From contig CAISWQ010000117.1 of the NCBI GenBank assembly GCA_903889245.1, positions 1 to 32,448 of the forward strand: a stretch of 32,448 nt of DNA. The letters run 5' to 3'. This DNA comes from an uncultured Lentisphaerota bacterium. GTDB taxonomy: Bacteria; Verrucomicrobiota; Kiritimatiellia; CAIQIC01. The translations under genes and the position numbers were made by a program. Positions 1 through 9,942 of the stretch are shown one piece after another (the stretch's first letter is position 1; every line of letters begins with the position of its first letter). The notes beneath the pieces were generated by a model, which was not told the DNA's origin, made no database searches, and saw only the letters and a program-made list of their open reading frames with translations.

Positions 1-17
1 CCAATGAAATAAGAGCC

Positions 18-43
18 GGGAGGGCGAGCGTACCCGCGAGCCG
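18..43. repeat. Dispersed repeat, left copy of an inverted pair
   Basis: This 26-bp stretch reappears in inverted orientation at 2495-2520 with one mismatch (C/T at position 34). The two copies flank the FAD oxidoreductase gene at 129-1958. It is GC-rich with an inner GCGAGCG/CGCGAGC-like symmetry. No transposase or target-site duplication is visible, so it is best read as a dispersed intergenic repeat rather than the end of an insertion element. Confidence 0.6.
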
Positions 44-122
44 TTTCCAAGGCTTGGAAAACAAAGCGCGGAATTTTCCAGGGCTTGGAAAAAATCAGCG
101 GAAAATTTCCAAGCCTTGGAAC
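44..122. repeat. Phased palindrome array, cluster 1 (3 copies)
   Basis: Three copies of the odd palindrome TTCCAAG-N-CTTGGAA have their centres at about 52, 83 and 114, so both spacings are 31 bp. Copy 2 has a mismatch (CCAGGG). Each palindrome is flanked by T and A tracts, and the spacers carry a short GC core (CAGCGG in the second). The array ends just after the stop codon of the FAD oxidoreductase on the minus strand. Bases 1-43 hold no gene. Confidence 0.85.
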
Positions 123-128
123 AGTGAT

Positions 129-1958
<1,830 letters not shown>

Positions 1959-1997
1959 GCTTTCCTCGCAGGTATGGAGTTCACGAAAACCGGCGCG

Positions 1998-2026
1998 ATT
2001 CTGCGGCAAGAGCCCGGAGAGTCAAA
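1998..2026 (-). promoter_or_regulatory. Sigma-70-like promoter of the FAD oxidoreductase
   Basis: Read on the minus strand, -35 TTTGAC (2021-2026) and -10 CAGAAT (1998-2003) are separated by exactly 17 bp. The expected start of transcription is near 1991, giving a leader of about 33 nt with a GAGGAAA ribosome binding site. The same geometry occurs before the ExbB gene and the SGNH hydrolase. Confidence 0.5.
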
Positions 2027-2073
2027 CGGATATTTCCCGGCGGAGGATGATGAGGTGTTTGCCGGGTGCTCCC

Positions 2074-2109
2074 ATGGACACGATGGACGGAATGGACAGC
2101 ATGGACGCG
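2074..2109. repeat. 9-bp tandem repeat (ATGGACNNN x4)
   Basis: ATGGAC starts at 2074, 2083, 2092 and 2101, a strict 9-bp period with three variable bases per unit. It lies in the 685-bp intergenic region 1959-2643 upstream of the FAD oxidoreductase promoter. Open frames through it encode repetitive MDGMDSMD-like peptide and are not genes. Confidence 0.7.
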
Positions 2110-2304
2110 AGAAGCGAATCGTCCGTGGTGTCCATTCAGTCCGCAAAATTTTCCGGCCGACGTTCAGGGGCTTTGTTGAAGTTGGGCTTGGGTACGGACA
2201 GGTCGGGTAGGACGGGCGCGCCGTCGCCCGCCGGGTCGGGATGGTTGTGGGGTGGGTTGTGGTTGGTTTGTCTGGCGGCGCGCACGGCGTGCGCGCCCTA
2301 CCAG

Positions 2305-2414
2305 TTCCAAGCCTCGGAAAAATCCGCGCGAAAATTTCCAGGCCTTGGAAAAAATTTCGCGAGATTTTCCAAGGCTTGGAAAAAACACCAGGTTCGGTTT
2401 CCAAGCTTTGGAAA
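2305..2414. repeat. Phased palindrome array, cluster 2 (4 copies)
   Basis: Four TTCCAAG-N-CTTGGAA-type palindromes are centred at about 2312, 2343, 2374 and 2406 (spacings 31, 31, 32 bp). Individual copies carry one or two arm changes (CTCGGAA in copy 1, CAGG in copy 2). The array lies in the long intergenic region between the FAD oxidoreductase start and the coiled-coil protein stop, just after a GGCGCGCAC...GTGCGCGCC hairpin at about 2277-2297. Confidence 0.85.
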
Positions 2415-2494
2415 AGCGCGCGTCGCACACCGCGCGACGCTGGCTGCGACAGACCTCACGCTCCTCATGATTTTGTGAAACTCCGAAAGCCGGG

Positions 2495-2520
2495 CGGCTC
2501 GCGAGTACGCTCGCCCTCCC
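2495..2520. repeat. Dispersed repeat, right copy of an inverted pair
   Basis: This is the inverted partner of 18-43 with a single mismatch. Together the two copies bracket the FAD oxidoreductase and palindrome clusters 1 and 2. Confidence 0.6.
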
Positions 2521-2531
2521 ATTTGTTTCGT

Positions 2532-2578
2532 GCCAAGGACGCGAAGCCCGCCAAGTGTTTTGCCTTGGCGTCCTTGGC
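2532..2578. repeat. Inverted repeat GCCAAGGACGC / GCGTCCTTGGC
   Basis: Perfect 11-bp arms at 2532-2542 and 2568-2578 enclose a GCCAAG-rich loop, and further CTTGGCG words follow to 2590. It sits about 65 bp beyond the stop of the coiled-coil protein on the minus strand and could form a long hairpin at that transcript's 3' end. There is no clear U tract. Confidence 0.55.
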
Positions 2579-2643
2579 GAGCTTGGCGCGAACCCTCCCA
2601 CCTGGTTACGGCGTCAGCCGTGACAAGGTGCTCGCCCGGCCGG

Positions 2644-5130
2644 TTACTTCAGCGCGAGGACGAGCGAGAACTGCGTGCCGTGCCAGCCGTTCTCGACGCG
2701 ATAGAGGATACGGTTCAGCCCCTGCTTGAAGTGGACCTTGCGGAACCCCTCGTCAGCGCGCCAGCTCTTGAGCTGCTTGCCGCTGGACCAGATGAGTTGG
2801 TCCTCGACCCAGATCTTGGAATAGTCGTCGCTGCCCACGGCGACCCAGAGGTCGCACGCCTGCTCGAAGTGGAGTTCGGTGTAGGCGTAGTAGATGATGT
2901 ATTCGAGGCCGCGGGTTTCGCAATCGGTCTCGCGGTTGGGCCGCTTGAGGTGCGGTTTAAAATGGTCGAAGGGCGGCACGATCATGGCCTCCGGCGACTG
3001 GAAGAATTCCCAGCGGATCGGGTTGTTTTCCTTGCCCAGGTAGGTGGCGTTGAGGTCCACGACGGTCTCCGGCGGGAACTTCTTCTCGATGTTCTCGCGG
3101 CGCGCGTTGTCGAAGGGGCCGATGATGTACCAGCTATCCACGAACAACCAGCCGGTGGAGGAGGCGGTGGTGTTGACCTTGCGGCCGGGCAGGGCCTTCA
3201 TGTGCTTGGGCATCGTGGGCGGGCCGCCGCCGTAACCGGGCAGGCCCGTCCGGCCCGGCTGTCCGCCGGGCAGAACGCCGCCACCCGCGACCTGGCCCTT
3301 GCCGAAGACCGCCGCGCCCGCCTGCATCGCGGCGGAGAGGTCCTTCGCGCGCTGGTTATCGTCCTCGGCGGCGAGGCCATCCATCTTCGCGACCTGCGCG
3401 CTCATCGCCTTGATGTCGGCGAGCGTGATCGTCGCACCCTCCGCGCCGCGCGAGGTGCCGCGGTTCAGCCCCTTGGCCTGCATGAGCAGCGAGGCGCCGA
3501 GGTTGACCATCGCGTTGATCTCGGCGCCGGCGGTCTGGACGGCCTCGCGTAACGCGGGGACATCCTCGCCGGACTGCGCCTTCGCCTGTAGCGCTTTCTT
3601 CAAATCGGGACGCACGGCCTTGGCGACATCGGTCAGCTCCATCGCACGCTGGAGCGGAATCTCGCGGAGCATCGCCAGCTCGGTGGCGCGGATCTTTTTG
3701 TAGATTTCCGTCAGCTCCTGCTCGGTGCCGACGGCGGACTGATAGAGCTCGGCGAGGTTCATGCCGGCAACGTCCGGCATGGCACGCGGCGGCGGCCTGA
3801 CGGCGACCGGCGGCAGGTTCGTCATGGCAATGAGCGTGTTGCTCGCCGCATTCAGGCGCGCGGTGGCGAGCGCGATGCGCGCCTTGTTCTGCGCCTGCAA
3901 CGCCTCGGCCTGCAACTTTCGCGCGGCTTCCTGCGTCTCGACCATCTTCGTTTCCTGCGCGTCGGCCTTGGTCGCGGCCTGGGCGACCTCGCTCTGCAAC
4001 TGTTCCGCTTTGGTCTTGGTGGTGGCCAGACGGTTCTCCGCGGATTTAATCGAGTCGGTGGCGCGGTCGGCCTTACGCTGCAACTCGTCGGCCTTCCGCT
4101 TGGTCGTGGCGAGTTTGCTCTCGGTCGTGGTCACCGTCGCGGCAGCTTTCTTCGCGCGGTCCGAGGCTTGCGTGGCCAGTTCCTTCGCCGCCTTCTTGTC
4201 GGTGCCCTTGCCGGGGATGCGGTCAGCGTTGGCCTTCGCCTGCGCGGCCTCGGTCTTCATCTTCTCCGACTCGGTGCGCGCCGTGGCGGCGGTCGCCTGT
4301 AGCTCCTGCATCTCCTTCTGGGTGGCGGCCAGGTCGTCGCGATACTTGCCGGCGTTCTCCTTGGCCGTGGCCAGGTCGGTCGTCGCCTTCTTGATGCTCT
4401 CCTGTGCGCGCTCGGTCTCGCGTTGCTTGGATTCGGAGTGGTGGCGCGCGGAGGGCGTTTCCTCGCGGACCGCACTGGCTTCGAGCTGCGCCTGCTCGGC
4501 CTTCCGCTGGATTTCGTTCGCGTCGGCCTGTGCCTTGCGGGCGGGCTCGAACGTGGCGTCGCTCATCGCCAGTTCTTGCAACGCCCGGTCCATCGGCTGG
4601 CTGGCGCGGGTCTGTGCGCTGCTCGCGGTCTGCTGCGGTACGTTGGCGGCCTGCGTATCTTCCTTCGCCTTGCTCTGCCGCGCCTTGGTGACGGCCGTCA
4701 TGGCCTCCTGCTGCGCGGCGAGCGCATCGGCCTGCGCCTGCATGGCGGCGGCCTGGTTTTGCTCCGCCATGCTCGGCGCGTTGGTCGCGAACTCGGCGGC
4801 GAAGTTGGTGAACTCCATCTGCTTGGCCGCCTCCAGCTCCTGCAGCTCGCGCTGGATTTCTTGCAACGTGCGCACATCCTCGGAGAGCTTTTCGGCCTGG
4901 ACCACGCGGACCTGGTCCATCACTTCCTGGATTTTTTCCGTGCCCGCGGTGAACTCGGCCTTGGCGCGTTCGAGGTTGATGATGCGGATCGGCGAGAAGA
5001 AGACCAACCAGCCGAGGACGAGCGTGTGGAAGGCGGCCGACATGAGCCACCAGACGGGGATCACCTTCCGCCGTGCGCGCTGCGCTTCGTCAGCGGTCGC
5101 CCGGGTTTTTTCTGGTATGGAGTCCGACAT
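2644..5130 (-). CDS. Inner-membrane-anchored coiled-coil protein with C-terminal beta domain, ExbBD partner
   Basis: An 828-residue protein. Residues 1-22 are polar and basic, and residues about 23-48 form a single membrane helix, so the bulk should be periplasmic. Residues about 55-420 are Ala/Lys/Glu/Gln-rich coiled coil. A second helical part covers about 455-600. A Gly/Pro linker lies at 612-640, and a tryptophan-rich beta domain at about 658-828 (WYIIGPFDN, DLNATYLGK, VGSDDYSKIWVEDQLIW, LNRILYRVENG) resembles PA14-like or glycosidase-associated jelly-roll modules. There is no TonB C-terminal domain. The start at 5130 overlaps the ExbD gene end by 41 bp and has GAAGGGC upstream. Position and topology suggest the third, force-transmitting subunit of an ExbBD motor, replacing TonB/TolA. 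The target is unknown and no named family was recognised. Confidence 0.85.
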   Translation of the reverse strand: MSDSIPEKTRATADEAQRARRKVIPVWWLMSAAFHTLVLGWLVFFSPIRIINLERAKAEFTAGTEKIQEVMDQVRVVQAEKLSEDVRTLQEIQRELQELEAAKQMEFTNFAAEFATNAPSMAEQNQAAAMQAQADALAAQQEAMTAVTKARQSKAKEDTQAANVPQQTASSAQTRASQPMDRALQELAMSDATFEPARKAQADANEIQRKAEQAQLEASAVREETPSARHHSESKQRETERAQESIKKATTDLATAKENAGKYRDDLAATQKEMQELQATAATARTESEKMKTEAAQAKANADRIPGKGTDKKAAKELATQASDRAKKAAATVTTTESKLATTKRKADELQRKADRATDSIKSAENRLATTKTKAEQLQSEVAQAATKADAQETKMVETQEAARKLQAEALQAQNKARIALATARLNAASNTLIAMTNLPPVAVRPPPRAMPDVAGMNLAELYQSAVGTEQELTEIYKKIRATELAMLREIPLQRAMELTDVAKAVRPDLKKALQAKAQSGEDVPALREAVQTAGAEINAMVNLGASLLMQAKGLNRGTSRGAEGATITLADIKAMSAQVAKMDGLAAEDDNQRAKDLSAAMQAGAAVFGKGQVAGGGVLPGGQPGRTGLPGYGGGPPTMPKHMKALPGRKVNTTASSTGWLFVDSWYIIGPFDNARRENIEKKFPPETVVDLNATYLGKENNPIRWEFFQSPEAMIVPPFDHFKPHLKRPNRETDCETRGLEYIIYYAYTELHFEQACDLWVAVGSDDYSKIWVEDQLIWSSGKQLKSWRADEGFRKVHFKQGLNRILYRVENGWHGTQFSLVLALK

Positions 5131-5521
5131 TCTTCAGCCCTTCAAACTGGCAGAGGTCCACGATATGGACGATGTCCTCGAAGCGGGCGTTGCGGTCGCC
5201 ATCAATCCGCACGCGCTGGTTCGGGTTGAGCTTGGCGGCGGCGCGCAGGCGCTGGTGGAGCCGCTCGGTATCCACCGGCTCGATCAGGTCGCCGGAGCCG
5301 AGGAAGGTGCGGCCGTCCTTGCCGATGCCGATGATCAGCAGGTCCGGCGGCTGCTCGATGTTCAGCGCGGCGGCGGATTCCGGCAGGTCCAGCGGCAGCT
5401 CCTTGGCGCGGTTCTTCAGCGTCGTGGCGACGAGGAAGAAAATGATGATGACCAGCATGCAGTCAATCATCGGGATGAGCATGATCTCGAACGGCTCTTC
5501 TTCGGGTTTCTTGGTGCGCAT
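5090..5521 (-). CDS. exbD: ExbD/TolR-family biopolymer transport protein
   Basis: A 143-residue protein of normal ExbD/TolR size. It has a short cytoplasmic N-terminus and one membrane helix (IPMIDCMLVIIIFFLVATT, about residues 17-35) carrying the conserved aspartate used for proton passage. A periplasmic domain follows (LPLDLPESAAAL, LLIIGIGKDGRTFL, VRIDGDRNARFEDIVHIVDLC) that matches the ExbD/TolR fold. It begins 9 bp after the ExbB stop and overlaps the start of the coiled-coil gene, so the three are translated from one transcript. Whether it works in nutrient uptake (Exb) or envelope integrity (Tol) cannot be told from sequence, because no TonB, TolA, TolB or Pal gene is nearby. Confidence 0.9.
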   Translation of the reverse strand: MRTKKPEEEPFEIMLIPMIDCMLVIIIFFLVATTLKNRAKELPLDLPESAAALNIEQPPDLLIIGIGKDGRTFLGSGDLIEPVDTERLHQRLRAAAKLNPNQRVRIDGDRNARFEDIVHIVDLCQFEGLKNVGLHTRKNPGDR

Positions 5522-5530
5522 GGCCGTGCC

Positions 5531-6346
5531 TTATTTCGTGACGTCGCGGCGCATCAGCCACTCGCTAAGCAGGCTGGTCACTTCCTCCTCCAGCAGCGCG
5601 CCGAAGCCGTTGGTCTTGTGCTTGAAGATGTGGTAGAGCGCGAGGAACGGGATTGCGATCGCCAGGCCGAGGCCGGTGGTGACCAGCGCCTCCGAGATGC
5701 CGCCCGCGAGCTGCGTCGCGTCGCCTAGTGCGCCCGCGAGCGCGACGGTCTCGAAGGTGGAGATCATGCCGAGGATCATACCCAGCAGCCCGAGCAGCGG
5801 CTCCAGCGTCGCGACGATGCCGAGCGGATAGGCCTGCTGATAGTGCGTCGCCAGTTCGCGCGTGACGAGGTCGCCACAAACCTCGGAGACCTCGACCATC
5901 GGCGACGTACGGTTCTTGACGATGAAGGAGATGACGCGCGCCAGCGTGCTCGGCTCGGTCTGGCCGAGCTTTTCGAGCGCCTCGAACTGGCCCGCCTTCC
6001 ACAGCGCGCGCGCGCGGTCCGCGAGCCCCTCCGGCACCACGTACTTGCGCCGAAGGCGGAATAGCCGCTCGAAGATAAAGCCCGCGCCGAAGACCGAGAG
6101 GCCGAGCTGGACGAGCGCGGTCGTACCGCCCTCCTTGAGCTTCTGGCCCCAGCCGCTGGTGTACTTCACGTTGGCCGCGGCGTTGGTCCCGCCGGTGGCG
6201 TTGGCAAGGTTGGTGCCCGTGAGATTGGTGGCGGCCGCGAGTTGGGGCGCGGTGAGCGGTTTGGGCTTTTCCGGCGCCGCCAGCAGCGGGGACATGAAGC
6301 AGGACAGCAGCGCCAGACTGACCGCACCCACGAATAATTTTCTCAT
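5531..6346 (-). CDS. exbB: MotA/TolQ/ExbB proton channel protein
   Basis: A 271-residue protein. The start at 6346 (MRKLFVGAVSLALLS) has GAGGACATC upstream and gives a cleavable signal peptide ending near LLAAPEKPK. Many PVC ExbB proteins have such an extra N-terminal signal and linker. A membrane helix lies at about residues 70-90 (ALVQLGLSVFGAGFIF). The MotA/ExbB core is at about 165-255, with paired helices (ATLEPLLGLLGMILGMISTFETVA and EALVTTGLGLAIAIPFLALYHIF). It should form the pentameric stator channel around ExbD. It is first in the exbB-exbD-coiled-coil operon, behind a TTTGAC-N17-CACAAT promoter. Confidence 0.9.
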   Translation of the reverse strand: MRKLFVGAVSLALLSCFMSPLLAAPEKPKPLTAPQLAAATNLTGTNLANATGGTNAAANVKYTSGWGQKLKEGGTTALVQLGLSVFGAGFIFERLFRLRRKYVVPEGLADRARALWKAGQFEALEKLGQTEPSTLARVISFIVKNRTSPMVEVSEVCGDLVTRELATHYQQAYPLGIVATLEPLLGLLGMILGMISTFETVALAGALGDATQLAGGISEALVTTGLGLAIAIPFLALYHIFKHKTNGFGALLEEEVTSLLSEWLMRRDVTK

Positions 6347-6388
6347 GATGTCCTCACACACTTGGTGGTTACGCACAAACGCCGCGGC

Positions 6389-6417
6389 ATTGTGCGCAAA
6401 GACGGCGCAGAGTCAAA
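6389..6417 (-). promoter_or_regulatory. Sigma-70-like promoter of the ExbBD operon
   Basis: On the minus strand, -35 TTTGAC (6412-6417) and -10 CACAAT (6389-6394) are 17 bp apart. Transcription would start near 6382, giving a leader of about 36 nt. Confidence 0.5.
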
Positions 6418-6456
6418 CGCTGTTTTTCTGTCCACTCGTTTTGGGGTTGGAACAGG

Positions 6457-6487
6457 GAAGACGGGAAGAGGGGCGCTTCCCGTCTTC
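6457..6487 (-). terminator. Hairpin after the SGNH hydrolase gene
   Basis: A perfect 12-bp stem (GAAGACGGGAAG / CTTCCCGTCTTC) with a 7-nt loop lies about 45 bp beyond the hydrolase stop and upstream of the ExbB promoter. It lacks a strong U tract on either strand, so it is a terminator-like hairpin rather than a certain intrinsic terminator. Confidence 0.4.
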
Positions 6488-6530
6488 GCGCCGTCGCTGT
6501 TGATCTCCTCTGCTTCCGTTCAGCCGGCCA

Positions 6531-8177
6531 TCACTTGGCCGTGGCATAGACCTCGACTTCGGTCGTGAAGGCGAAGACGCGCGGGTAGTTCACGTCCTCG
6601 TCATAGCGGTCGGCGTAGATCAGACGGACGAAGCGGGCGGTGGCGGAGGGGAAGGCGACCGTGGCGCGCTCCTCCTTGCGCAGTTGGAACTGGTGGCTGC
6701 CGACCTCGGAGAAAGTCTGGCCGTCGGCGCTGATGGCAACCTTGATGGTCTTCGTCGAGCCGAACGGCGGCACGCCGAGCGTCACCGTCCCGACGCGCGC
6801 GGGCTGCCCCAGGTCAAGCGTCACGTGCTTCGGGAAGTTGGGCGCGTCGCCGGTGGCGAAGCAGTGCTGCGACGTGGCGTCCCAGCGGCCATCGGTCAGG
6901 CCGCCGATGCCCCAGTTATATTTGTTCTCGTCGCTGCACACATAGCGTTTGCCTTGTGCGAGGTTCGGGCCTTCCGGCGCGGCGGTCAGGGTGAAGGTGC
7001 CTTTCGCCAGCGGCGCGGCGAGGTTGTGGATTACCGTCTGGTAGCCCTCGTCGGCGGCCATCAGGCCCTCCACGATCTGCTGGCTGCCGGCGATGTCGGC
7101 GAGCGGCAGGCGGACCTGACGCCACGCGGTGTAATAGCTGTCCTCCTTGCGCTGGATCAAATCATGGAGCCGCTGCGCGGGCGCGAACGTGTTGCCCGCG
7201 ACGCCGACGCCGGCGGCAAGCTCGTCGGCGGAGAACTTGCCGCAGTCGGCACCGTTGAGGGCCAGCTTGTAGTAGCCGGCGGCGAGGCCCTTGACCGTCA
7301 GCTTGCCGGACGCCATCGCAAGGAAACCGGAATCGCGCATCACCGCGAGCGAGCCGCCCTCGAACCAGAACGGCAGGTTCATCGGCCGCGTGGTCTCCAG
7401 CACCACCTGCGCGGGTTGCTGGCTGACGACGCGCAGGCCGTCGCCCGCGCCGCCCTTCAGGTCAAGCGCGCCAAGCGGCGGCATCGGCTCGGCGCCGAGG
7501 CCCTTCAACATCTCCTGCGCCATCATCAGGTGGCCCGGCCCGTTGGGATGCACGGCGTCGGGGATGATGGTGAAGCCGGGCTGCTTCGCCTTCTGCGCGG
7601 TTTGGAACGTGACCATCGGATGGAAGACATCGGCGTGCGGCAGTTCATAGTGCTGCGCCAGTTCCAGCGCCGCCTTGCCGAGCGATTCGAGGTTGTCGTT
7701 GTAGTTGCACTCGCCGAGTTTTTTCTGGCGGTCGTAGTCCACCGCGCCCGGCGTATAAACCACGACGCGCACACCCTTCGCCTTGAGCGCGGTAATGATT
7801 TTCTCCTCGTTGCGCTTGAAGTTGGCGGTGATGCCCGCGTCCATCGGCCGGTAGCCGCCATCGTTCATGCCGAAGAACAGCGTGACCACCGTCGGGTTCA
7901 GCAGCAGCACATCGCGTTCGAGCCGGTTGAAGCCGCCGCCCGCGGTGTCGCCGCTCCAGCCCGCGTTGTAGAATTTCACCTTCAGTTCGGGATAGCGGCA
8001 CTGGATATACTGCTGCACGAAGCGCGAGTAGAGCCGCTGCTCGGTGATGCTGTCGCCGTAGAGGACGACGCGGTCGCCGGCCTGGAGCACCGGCGCGGCT
8101 TGCGCCGCCCCACTTGCCAGGACGAAACACGCGGCGGCCGCCGCGCGCCAACGGAGAGCGAGGAGGGAGATTTTCAT
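6531..8177 (-). CDS. Secreted SGNH/GDSL hydrolase with C-terminal discoidin-like domain
   Basis: A 548-residue protein. A signal peptide covers about residues 1-28 (ending SGAAQAAP). SGNH blocks are clear: block I GDSITE at 41-46 with nucleophile Ser43, block III GMND at 103-106, and block V DAVH with Asp207 and His210. The family comprises esterases that often remove acetyl groups from plant or algal polysaccharides. A middle domain at about 215-400 is unassigned. Residues about 410-548 look like an F5/8 type C (discoidin) carbohydrate-binding module (NLAQGKRYVCS, GGLTDG, VTLDLGQPARVGTV). Polysaccharide deacetylation outside the cytoplasm is the likely role. It has its own promoter and may be leaderless. 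Confidence 0.9.
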   Translation of the reverse strand: MKISLLALRWRAAAAACFVLASGAAQAAPVLQAGDRVVLYGDSITEQRLYSRFVQQYIQCRYPELKVKFYNAGWSGDTAGGGFNRLERDVLLLNPTVVTLFFGMNDGGYRPMDAGITANFKRNEEKIITALKAKGVRVVVYTPGAVDYDRQKKLGECNYNDNLESLGKAALELAQHYELPHADVFHPMVTFQTAQKAKQPGFTIIPDAVHPNGPGHLMMAQEMLKGLGAEPMPPLGALDLKGGAGDGLRVVSQQPAQVVLETTRPMNLPFWFEGGSLAVMRDSGFLAMASGKLTVKGLAAGYYKLALNGADCGKFSADELAAGVGVAGNTFAPAQRLHDLIQRKEDSYYTAWRQVRLPLADIAGSQQIVEGLMAADEGYQTVIHNLAAPLAKGTFTLTAAPEGPNLAQGKRYVCSDENKYNWGIGGLTDGRWDATSQHCFATGDAPNFPKHVTLDLGQPARVGTVTLGVPPFGSTKTIKVAISADGQTFSEVGSHQFQLRKEERATVAFPSATARFVRLIYADRYDEDVNYPRVFAFTTEVEVYATAK

Positions 8178-8184
8178 GCGCGGG

Positions 8185-8213
8185 ATTCTTCCCGCCGCCG
8201 CGGCGGAGTCAAG
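8185..8213 (-). promoter_or_regulatory. Promoter of the SGNH hydrolase, possibly leaderless
   Basis: On the minus strand, -35 CTTGAC (8208-8213) and -10 AAGAAT (8185-8190) are 17 bp apart. The ATG at 8177 follows the -10 box by only 7 bases, so transcription would begin at or next to the start codon. The same 7-base arrangement occurs at the BamD-like gene. Confidence 0.45.
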
Positions 8214-8225
8214 CGCCGAGTGTGG

Positions 8226-9848
8226 TCAGGTGGATGGGGAAGGGCCTTGCGGCATCTCCAGCACATTGTGCCGGTTGAGCAGTAGCAGGGGATCGAGGGC
8301 GCGTTTGCAGTTCAGAAGCTGGTCGGCGGCGGCCGGGCCGTAGCACCGGAGGAAATCCTTCCGCTTGCGCTTGCCGGTGCCGTGCTCGCCGGAATACACG
8401 CCGCCCAACTCGGCGGCACGCGCGATGATCCGGTCATAAAGTTCCACACCGAGCTCCAGATCTTTCTTCTCCGGCAGCAGCGTGAAGTGCAGGTGGCAGT
8501 CGCCCAAATGGCCGAAAGCCAGGTAGTCCATGCCTGCGTGGCGCAACAGGCCGTGCGTGAAATCCAGGAACTCGCCAAAGCGCTCCGGGGGCACGGCGGC
8601 ATCGGTCATGATGGTGAACGTGCCGCGGTGCTGGACAACTTCGAGCGCGTTGGCGGGCAGCGAATGCCGCGCCTCCATGAACAGCTTCCAGCTTGGCTCG
8701 TTGTCGAGCAGCAGGATCGCCTCGGGATCAATATGACAAGCGGACTCCTCCAGCAGGCCGAGCCATTCGGCGGCGGCATCCTCGAGCGCCTGTCCCTGCG
8801 CAGGCGCTTGCAGATAGATCGCCACCTGGTTGTCGCCGCGGAACAGGGCGGTCTCGTGCTTCATGTAGCGGCGGGAGTTGAGCCCGAAATATTCCAGCGC
8901 GCCAAGTTGGTCGAGCCGGCCCTGCAACCGGGCGCGGATGAAGTCGAGAAATTTCAGTGCGTCGGCTTCGCCCGGCAGCGGGAAGAACAGATCCAGCAGC
9001 GCCTCCGGCTTGGGCTTGAGCCGCAGTGTGCAGGCGGTGGCGAGACCGAAGAGGCCCTCGCTGCCGATGACGAAATCCAGAAAGTCCATGGCGCCATCGG
9101 GTTTGGAGAACGGGCCGCCGGCATTCTTGATTGTCGGGCGCGGATAGGTCGGCACCGGCACCTCGGTGGCGCGGTCCCCGTCAGCGAATAGGAAACGGCC
9201 CCCCTGTGAAACGTACTGGCCGTGCTCGGCGCGGATGAAACTGCCATCGGGCAGGAGAAAGTCGAGCGCGGCCACCCAGTCGCGTGTCGCACCCTGTGCG
9301 CCGGGGACGAAACCGGAGGCGTTGCAGGCCAGGGTGCCCCCGACGCTGGCCTCGGCACGGCTCGTTGGGTCCACCGGGTAGATCAGCGTCTCGTGGCTTT
9401 GGTTGCGGACCGCCTTGCGCAAATCTTCGAGCAACATACCCACCGGCGCGGTCACCAGCTTGTGAGTCAGGTCCACGGCTGGCGCGGGGGCCAGCATCCG
9501 CGCTGTCGAGAGTACCACGCCATCCTGCGGCGTGGCGCTGCCGGTCAGATTGGAGCGGCCACCGGAGATGGTCAGCGGAAGTTGTGCGCCGTGACAGGCG
9601 CACATGATGACCGCACACTCGCGGGCCGTCACCGGCCGCGCCAGCGCCTGCGCTCGGCCGGGGAGGTTGGATTGGTCGGTGGCGTAGCCGCGGACGATGT
9701 CCGGATCCAAGACCAGGTCCACGGCAAAGCTGACCTGCAAAAAGTTGGCGAGCGCCGGCAGGTCACGGCCGGGTGTGCAGAAAGCATCGAGCGCGGCGCG
9801 TTCTTCGGCGGTCAGGAGGTGCTGAATGGTCAGCCGGTTGGTGCTCAT
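8226..9848 (-). CDS. FAD-linked oxidase, GlcD / D-lactate dehydrogenase-like
   Basis: A 540-residue cytoplasmic flavoprotein with no signal peptide. The PCMH-type FAD-binding domain covers about residues 65-245 (PVTARECAVIMCACHGAQLPL..ISGGRSNLTGSA, then PVDPTSRAEASVGGTLACNASG, TRDWV). The FAD-oxidase C-terminal domain covers about 265-530, with the hallmark FGHLGDCHLHF and SGEHGTGKRKRK motifs, the latter near residue 486. Relatives oxidise D-2-hydroxy acids such as glycolate or D-lactate. The sequence does not fix the substrate. There is no attached iron-sulfur or DLD C-terminal region. GAGAAC lies just upstream of the ATG. It is a single gene between the SGNH hydrolase and palindrome cluster 3. 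Confidence 0.9.
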   Translation of the reverse strand: MSTNRLTIQHLLTAEERAALDAFCTPGRDLPALANFLQVSFAVDLVLDPDIVRGYATDQSNLPGRAQALARPVTARECAVIMCACHGAQLPLTISGGRSNLTGSATPQDGVVLSTARMLAPAPAVDLTHKLVTAPVGMLLEDLRKAVRNQSHETLIYPVDPTSRAEASVGGTLACNASGFVPGAQGATRDWVAALDFLLPDGSFIRAEHGQYVSQGGRFLFADGDRATEVPVPTYPRPTIKNAGGPFSKPDGAMDFLDFVIGSEGLFGLATACTLRLKPKPEALLDLFFPLPGEADALKFLDFIRARLQGRLDQLGALEYFGLNSRRYMKHETALFRGDNQVAIYLQAPAQGQALEDAAAEWLGLLEESACHIDPEAILLLDNEPSWKLFMEARHSLPANALEVVQHRGTFTIMTDAAVPPERFGEFLDFTHGLLRHAGMDYLAFGHLGDCHLHFTLLPEKKDLELGVELYDRIIARAAELGGVYSGEHGTGKRKRKDFLRCYGPAAADQLLNCKRALDPLLLLNRHNVLEMPQGPSPST

Positions 9849-9892
9849 GTTCTCGGGCGGACGTTAGCACAGCCCGGCGGCCCGTGAAATGT

Positions 9893-9941
9893 TTTCCAAG
9901 GCTTGGAAAAATCAGCGGAAAAATTTCCAAGCCATGGAAAA
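9893..9941. repeat. Phased palindrome array, cluster 3 (2 copies)
   Basis: Two palindromes are centred at about 9901 and 9932 (31 bp apart). They fill most of the 94-bp gap between the ribokinase stop and the FAD-linked oxidase start. The second copy ends 2 bp beyond the ribokinase stop codon. The spacer (AAAATCAGCGGAAAAA) is nearly identical to one in cluster 1. Confidence 0.85.
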
Positions 9942-9942
9942 G

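Noticed and set aside
3761-5728. 655-codon open frame on the plus strand
   Set aside because: It is an antisense shadow of the coiled-coil protein, Ala/Ser/Cys-rich without family features. The minus-strand genes have ribosome binding sites and clear motifs.
6684-8285. 533-codon open frame on the plus strand
   Set aside because: It is antisense to the SGNH hydrolase, with repetitive Arg/Gly/Val/His composition and no motif.
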